Positions 7,462-11,089 of a DNA stretch of 11,089 nucleotides are shown here, piece after piece. The notes below the pieces were generated by a model. That model had not been told where the DNA came from. It was given only the letters and a program-made list of their open reading frames with translations, and did not search any database. Numbering within the stretch: position 1 is the first letter of the stretch; every line of letters begins with the position of its first letter. The stretch is from CAJQQY01 sp964352225 (GTDB lineage Bacteria > Bacteroidota > Bacteroidia > Chitinophagales > Saprospiraceae), in contig CAYGRM010000223.1 in the NCBI GenBank assembly GCA_964352225.1, positions 1 through 11,089 on the forward strand, in the 5' to 3' direction. Both the position numbers and the translations under genes were made by a program.

Positions 7462-7992
7462 TTACATTCCTTCGTATAAAGTAATGATACATCCGCTACA
7501 TCCGAATACTCCTTCTGGGTCAGTATAAAAAGATTCCCCATCAATTAGACCAGCAGCTCTTGCTTCTCCAATTGATTTGTAAGTACCTTTCGGCAACTTA
7601 CTGGCTAAGGCTTCAATAGCTTCTTGAACATTTTCCTCAATAAAACCATTACTATCCACATCAAAATTGGGACTTAATGGTACTTCAGAGGCATTTTGAA
7701 GCTCGTTAGTATTACTCGAATCGTAATTAAAACTAACATAGTCTAAAAAATTGTCCATTGGCATATATCGAATCTCTCCAGATGCAGGATCAACAACTAA
7801 AAAAGCAGAGTCACCTTGCATTATTTGATTCATATCTTCAATTCTTATCGGATCCTCGTTTGGATCCGTAGGTTTTACATGCAGAGTACTGGTTGGATTA
7901 TCTGTCCCAATACCTACTTGTGCTTGTACTTGGTTGTAATAAAAGGAGGCGAAAAGAAATAGGGCTAACCCTAAAAGTTTTCTCTTTTTCAT
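7462..7992 (-). CDS. Small secreted protein with tail-fibre-like VGIGT module
   Basis: This 176-aa protein begins with a signal peptide (MKKRK, hydrophobic 7-18, cleavage near VQAQ at 22-25). The mature protein opens directly with VGIGTDNPTSTLHV (26-39), the motif that starts fibre repeats in Bacteroidota tail-fibre-like proteins. Residues 100-108 (NASEVPLSP) and 121-129 (NVQEAIEAL) repeat the module seen at 77-100 of the 952-aa protein encoded in the same cluster. The C-terminal quarter holds a Cys pair in FGCSGC (163-168) and ends in a hydrophobic strand (IITLYEGM). There is no T9SS sorting domain and no S74 chaperone. The gene is transcribed away from the ABC-F gene and has its own terminator. 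It could be a short fibre subunit or a partner of the larger protein; this is inferred from the shared modules. Confidence 0.75.
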   Translation of the reverse strand: MKKRKLLGLALFLFASFYYNQVQAQVGIGTDNPTSTLHVKPTDPNEDPIRIEDMNQIMQGDSAFLVVDPASGEIRYMPMDNFLDYVSFNYDSSNTNELQNASEVPLSPNFDVDSNGFIEENVQEAIEALASKLPKGTYKSIGEARAAGLIDGESFYTDPEGVFGCSGCIITLYEGM

Positions 7993-8092
7993 GGATTGTG
8001 TATTTAATGGTTATGTTTATATAGTTATAAAAAACCATGCCACTGAGAACAGAATAATTAACATTTCAATTAATATTTTTTATTTTCCCATA

Positions 8093-8112
8093 TGATAAAC
8101 CACTGTTTATCA
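8093..8112. promoter_or_regulatory. Palindrome in divergent intergenic region, operator candidate
   Basis: Two perfect 8-base arms, TGATAAAC and GTTTATCA, flank a four-base centre (CACT). It lies between the divergent 176-aa and ABC-F genes, about 85 bases before the ABC-F ATG and 100 bases before the other start. No T run follows, so it is not a terminator. A repressor or activator site is possible; no known regulator consensus is recognised. Confidence 0.4.
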
Positions 8113-8184
8113 ATACTCTGTGAATTTTATTTTTATTTTTTTTTAAAAACTACAAATAGATTATTTCCTGAAAAAAACTATTTC

Positions 8185-8192
8185 TACTTTTG
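8185..8192 (+). promoter_or_regulatory. Bacteroidota -7 promoter box of the ABC-F gene
   Basis: TACTTTTG matches the phylum's TAnnTTTG -7 consensus exactly and is followed by CACCT and the ATG at 8198. No TTTG/TTG -33 element is obvious in the preceding AT-rich stretch. Because transcription normally starts some five to nine bases after the box, the start should fall at or next to the A of the ATG. Confidence 0.75.
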
Positions 8193-8197
8193 CACCT

Positions 8198-10102
8198 ATG
8201 ATTTCAGCTAATAACATTTACATCAAATATGGAGACCGAGTTTTATTGGATAAAATCAATCTGGTGATTGGTGATAAAGATAAAGTCGGTTTGGTAGGAA
8301 GAAATGGCTCTGGGAAATCCACAATAATGAAGATTATTGCTGGAGATATTAACCCCGATTCAGGTGAAGTAATTATTCCCGGTGGAAAAACCATAGGATA
8401 TCTTCATCAAGATATGGATTTGCCCAAAGGGAAAACAGTCATGGAAGAAGCTCTGACGGCTTTTGACGAAGTTAAAGAATTAGAAAAAAAATTAGCTCAA
8501 TTAAATCAAGAAGTGGCTAATCGTACAGATTATGAATCTGAGAGCTATTCTAAATTACTAAATGATTTGTCAGAATATGGAGATCGATTTCATATGCTCG
8601 GCGGTGAGTCAATGGAAGCAGATGCTGAAAAGGTTTTAAAAGGTTTAGGTTTTAGCAGCTCCGATATGAGTCGATTGACCGATGAATTTAGCGGTGGATG
8701 GCAAATGCGGATTGAATTGACTAAAATGCTTTTAAAACATCCTGATTACCTCTTATTGGATGAGCCTACCAATCATTTGGATATCGAATCCATCATTTGG
8801 TTGGAAAAGTTTTTGAAAAATTATTCGGGGGCAGTCATTACTATCTCGCATGATAAACAATTTTTAGATAATGTTACTACCCGAACAGTCGAACTAGAAT
8901 GGGGAAAATTATTTGACTACAAGGCCTCTTATTCAGATTTTGTTAATTTAAGAATAGAAAGAAGGGAGATTCAAGAAGCAGCTTTTAAAAATCAACAAAA
9001 GTTAATTGCCGAAAAAGAAAGAACTATTACCCGATTTATGGCTAAAGCGACCAAAACGAAAATGGCGCAAAGCATGCAAAAGCAATTAGATAAAATTGAA
9101 AGAATTGAGATAGATTCCGCTGATAATCGAGCTATGATTTTAAAATTCCCTCCAGCACCTCGTTCTGGACAGGTTGCGGTTGAAGCCAAAAAAGTCAATA
9201 AGAATTATGGAAGTTCAGAGATCTTAAAAAATATTAATCTAAAATTAGATCGAGGAGATCGAATCGCTTTTGTAGGTCAAAATGGACAAGGAAAAACGAC
9301 TTTGGCAAGAATGCTCGTCAATGATTTAGCAGCTAGCTCTGGCGAAATCAAATTAGGGCATAATATTGAAATAGGCTATTATGCTCAAAATCAAGCCGAA
9401 GCCTTAGATTCCAACTTGACCTTGTTGGAAACCATGGAAAATGCAGCACCTGCTGAGATGAGATCTAAAGTTCGAAATATTTTAGGAGCATTTATGTTCA
9501 GCGGGGAAGATGCAGAGAAAAAAGTTTCGGTACTTTCTGGAGGCGAAAAAGCAAGAATGGCCATGGCCTGTTTGTTACTTCGGCCATTTAATTTATTGGT
9601 GCTGGATGAGCCTACCAATCACCTGGATATATTGTCAAAAGATATTTTAAAAGATGCCTTGCAAGAATATGATGGGACAATGATTGTAGTTTCACACGAT
9701 AGAGATTTTCTGGAGGGTTTGACCAATAAAACCTTGGAATTTAGAGATAAACACTTGCACACTTACCTTGGAGACATTAATTTCTTTTTGGAAAAAAGAG
9801 CTATGGACAACATGCGTGAAGTTGAAATGGCTACTAAAGCAAAAGCACACGAAGCTCAAAAAGATACAGAACCTGAATTAGATTATGAAACTAAAAAACG
9901 CTTGCAAAGAGCGGTGCAAAATGCCGAAAGGAAAATCGAAAAATTAGAAGAAAAAATAGCCAAGTGGGATATGAAGTTAGCTCAACCTGAGTTTTATGAA
10001 CAGCCGGACTCTCAAAAACAAATTGAAAAATATCAGCAATTAAAAAATGACTTAGACCTTGCCATGGAAGAATGGGAAGACGCTCAATCTAAACTTGAGT
10101 AG
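8198..10102 (+). CDS. ABC-F family ATP-binding protein (translation/ribosome factor)
   Basis: This 634-aa soluble protein carries two ATP-binding cassettes and no membrane segments, the ABC-F layout. Cassette 1: Walker A GRNGSGKST (34-42), signature FSGGW (164-168), Walker B with LLLDEPTNHLD (185-195) and switch His 218. A charged helical linker (about 245-310) is the P-site tRNA-interaction motif region of ABC-F proteins. Cassette 2: Walker A GQNGQGKTT (360-368), signature LSGGE (446-450), Walker B with LVLDEPTNHLD (467-477) and switch His 500. A Lys/Glu-rich coiled coil (about 565-634) forms the C-terminal extension seen in Uup, YheS and YdiF-type members. All catalytic residues are present. 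By family knowledge these proteins act at the ribosomal E site, relieving stalled or slow translation; some give antibiotic resistance. The C-terminal coiled coil and linker favour a housekeeping YheS/YdiF-like type, but the subfamily cannot be fixed here. The start is fixed by the family-typical MISANN opening and the promoter box just upstream. Confidence 0.97.
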   Translation: MISANNIYIKYGDRVLLDKINLVIGDKDKVGLVGRNGSGKSTIMKIIAGDINPDSGEVIIPGGKTIGYLHQDMDLPKGKTVMEEALTAFDEVKELEKKLAQLNQEVANRTDYESESYSKLLNDLSEYGDRFHMLGGESMEADAEKVLKGLGFSSSDMSRLTDEFSGGWQMRIELTKMLLKHPDYLLLDEPTNHLDIESIIWLEKFLKNYSGAVITISHDKQFLDNVTTRTVELEWGKLFDYKASYSDFVNLRIERREIQEAAFKNQQKLIAEKERTITRFMAKATKTKMAQSMQKQLDKIERIEIDSADNRAMILKFPPAPRSGQVAVEAKKVNKNYGSSEILKNINLKLDRGDRIAFVGQNGQGKTTLARMLVNDLAASSGEIKLGHNIEIGYYAQNQAEALDSNLTLLETMENAAPAEMRSKVRNILGAFMFSGEDAEKKVSVLSGGEKARMAMACLLLRPFNLLVLDEPTNHLDILSKDILKDALQEYDGTMIVVSHDRDFLEGLTNKTLEFRDKHLHTYLGDINFFLEKRAMDNMREVEMATKAKAHEAQKDTEPELDYETKKRLQRAVQNAERKIEKLEEKIAKWDMKLAQPEFYEQPDSQKQIEKYQQLKNDLDLAMEEWEDAQSKLE

Positions 10103-10106
10103 TTAA

Positions 10107-10173
10107 GACTCTCCAAGTCGTTACCCATTTTTCGATTTTCTAAATGGAAAAGCTAGTAACGACTTGGAAAGTC
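10107..10173. repeat. Long inverted repeat between convergent genes
   Basis: Eighteen-base arms (10107-10124 and 10156-10173) pair with one mismatch around CCAAGTCGTTAC/GTAACGACTTGG. Inside, CCATTT (10125-10130) pairs with AAATGG (10142-10147), leaving an eight-base bulge. The structure begins five bases after the ABC-F stop and ends ten bases before the end of the glycosyltransferase gene. No U run follows on either strand, so it is not a classical terminator. Confidence 0.8.
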
Positions 10174-10182
10174 CCCAAGCGA

Positions 10183-11089
10183 TTATCGATTTGGTAAATC
10201 GTTTTTCGGATCACGTTTAAAAAAAACAAAACCATTTTTTCTCCCAATCTCATTTATATAGTCATATTTCCTTAAGCCTCCATCATTATTCACCTTCGTT
10301 ACAAAGTAAACTTCTCGATCAATATCACCTTCGGTCAACCATTTGTAACTTCTGTTCTCTTTCCTCAACCCATCAGATTTTTTAGTATAAAAGAGTGGAG
10401 CATAACTTTTAAAACCTACATTTTTTACATAAACGTTTTTTCCTTCCAATGATTTATAAAATTCAATCACCGCATTTTGTGAATAACCTTCAATCTTATT
10501 GATGAAAAATATTAAGCTTAAGGTGATAAAAATAGCGCCTCCTCCAAATAAAATAACAATGCCTTCACGGAAAGAATATTTTTGCCCAAATCCTTTCTTC
10601 CAAAAAATAATAACAGAAAATAAAATAGTGATAAGCAAAAATATTCCAGGAACAATATCCCAATAAGACCAGCTAATTTCTGCTTCTAAATTTCCCAAAG
10701 CAAATAAATCTTTGGCGAAAAGTGGTCTTAATATTTCAATATTTTTTCCAACAAATGGCAGGGCAATGAAAATGCTTGCAATCAAAATTCCAAAACTTAA
10801 CAAGGCAATTACAATGCTTGGAGGTAGTCTTTTTTCATTTTGAGTAATAGAAAAAAGGTAGGTAGCTGATAAATAGGTTAACGGAAAATAGCAAAGTGAG
10901 GAATAGTGAACAATTTTTGATTGGACGATGGAAAATAAAATTAATACTACCCAAAACAGAATTACCATCCACTTTCGAAAATCAATTTGCCATTTTTGTG
11001 TGTGAGAATCGAGCAGGAGAGGAGATTTTCTAAGCGCTGGAATTGCAAAAATTGAAGCAGGAAAACAACCCAATAAAAGTACCACAAAA
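10183..11089 (-). CDS. GT-C glycosyltransferase, ArnT/GT39-like, C-terminal part
   Basis: The frame is open to the right edge, so the N-terminus, with the catalytic first periplasmic loop expected in this class, is missing. In the 300 residues read from the GTG at 11085, hydrophobic segments lie near 1-17, 38-54, 62-80, 91-110, 144-161 and 174-195, followed by a soluble C-terminal domain (about 200-300). The opening GCFPASIFAIPAL and the SKIVHY motif (56-61) leading into a membrane segment are typical of the ArnT/dolichyl-phosphate-mannose transferase (GT39, PMT_2) clan, which moves sugars from polyprenyl-phosphate donors to lipids, glycans or proteins on the periplasmic side. Substrate and donor cannot be told from this half. 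It is convergent with the ABC-F gene, with no sign of shared function. The GTG at 11085 is internal, not a start. Confidence 0.8.
   Translation of the reverse strand, partial: FVVLLLGCFPASIFAIPALRKSPLLLDSHTQKWQIDFRKWMVILFWVVLILFSIVQSKIVHYSSLCYFPLTYLSATYLFSITQNEKRLPPSIVIALLSFGILIASIFIALPFVGKNIEILRPLFAKDLFALGNLEAEISWSYWDIVPGIFLLITILFSVIIFWKKGFGQKYSFREGIVILFGGGAIFITLSLIFFINKIEGYSQNAVIEFYKSLEGKNVYVKNVGFKSYAPLFYTKKSDGLRKENRSYKWLTEGDIDREVYFVTKVNNDGGLRKYDYINEIGRKNGFVFFKRDPKNDLPNR
10187..10206 (+). terminator. Weak hairpin plus T-run, candidate ABC-F terminator
   Basis: CGATTT (10187-10192) pairs with AAATCG (10196-10201) around GGT and is followed by TTTTT. On the plus strand it has terminator form and would end ABC-F transcription together with the long inverted repeat just before it. 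The stem is short and AT-rich and overlaps the last codons of the convergent gene, so it may be chance. Confidence 0.35.

Noticed and set aside
3343..7992. Prophage tail-fibre region
   Set aside because: All three fibre-like proteins have signal peptides, and no phage structural, lysis, integrase or replication gene is present within the window.
8992..9618. Minus-strand frames of 68 and 75 codons inside the ABC-F gene
   Set aside because: They are antisense to conserved ABC-F cassette sequence.
8198..10102. Acquired antibiotic-resistance ABC-F gene
   Set aside because: The C-terminal coiled coil and standard linker favour a housekeeping type, and no mobile element or transfer mark is nearby.

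Overview
The window looks like chromosomal DNA of a member of the Bacteroidota, most likely a free-living, Cytophagales-like bacterium. Four things point there: an AT-rich base composition; a secreted protein with a type IX secretion (T9SS) C-terminal sorting domain; a phylum-typical TAnnTTTG promoter box; and near absence of Shine-Dalgarno sequences. The genus cannot be read from the sequence.

Layout. Positions 1-300 are AT-rich and hold no recognisable gene. A YqgE/AlgH family gene follows (301-858, +). A near-perfect inverted repeat (878-913) acts as a terminator shared with the convergent cluster that follows. Positions 933-7992 hold five minus-strand genes, all for proteins with N-terminal signal peptides. 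In transcription order (right to left) they are: a 176-aa protein with a tail-fibre-like VGIGT motif, ended by its own terminator; a 286-aa acidic Thr/Asp-rich beta protein; and a probable three-gene operon of a 952-aa tail-fibre-like modular protein, a 299-aa secreted protein of unknown function and a 477-aa T9SS-sorted protein. A divergent intergenic region (7993-8197) separates this cluster from an ABC-F ATPase gene (8198-10102, +). The ABC-F promoter box lies so close to its ATG that the mRNA is probably leaderless. The last gene (10183-11089, -) is the C-terminal part of a GT-C membrane glycosyltransferase related to ArnT/GT39 and runs off the right edge.

How the genes may work together. 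YqgE, ABC-F and the glycosyltransferase look like unrelated single genes. The five-gene block is the accessory part. Three of its products share small modules (VGIGT-type motifs, NASEVP, and a VQ-AI segment) that are well known from phage tail fibres and from Bacteroidota surface proteins. They come with signal peptides and no phage head, tail or lysis genes. The best reading is a locus for extracellular fibre or adhesin components, with the T9SS-sorted 477-aa protein as a possible surface-attached partner. That cooperation is inferred from gene order and shared modules, not shown directly.
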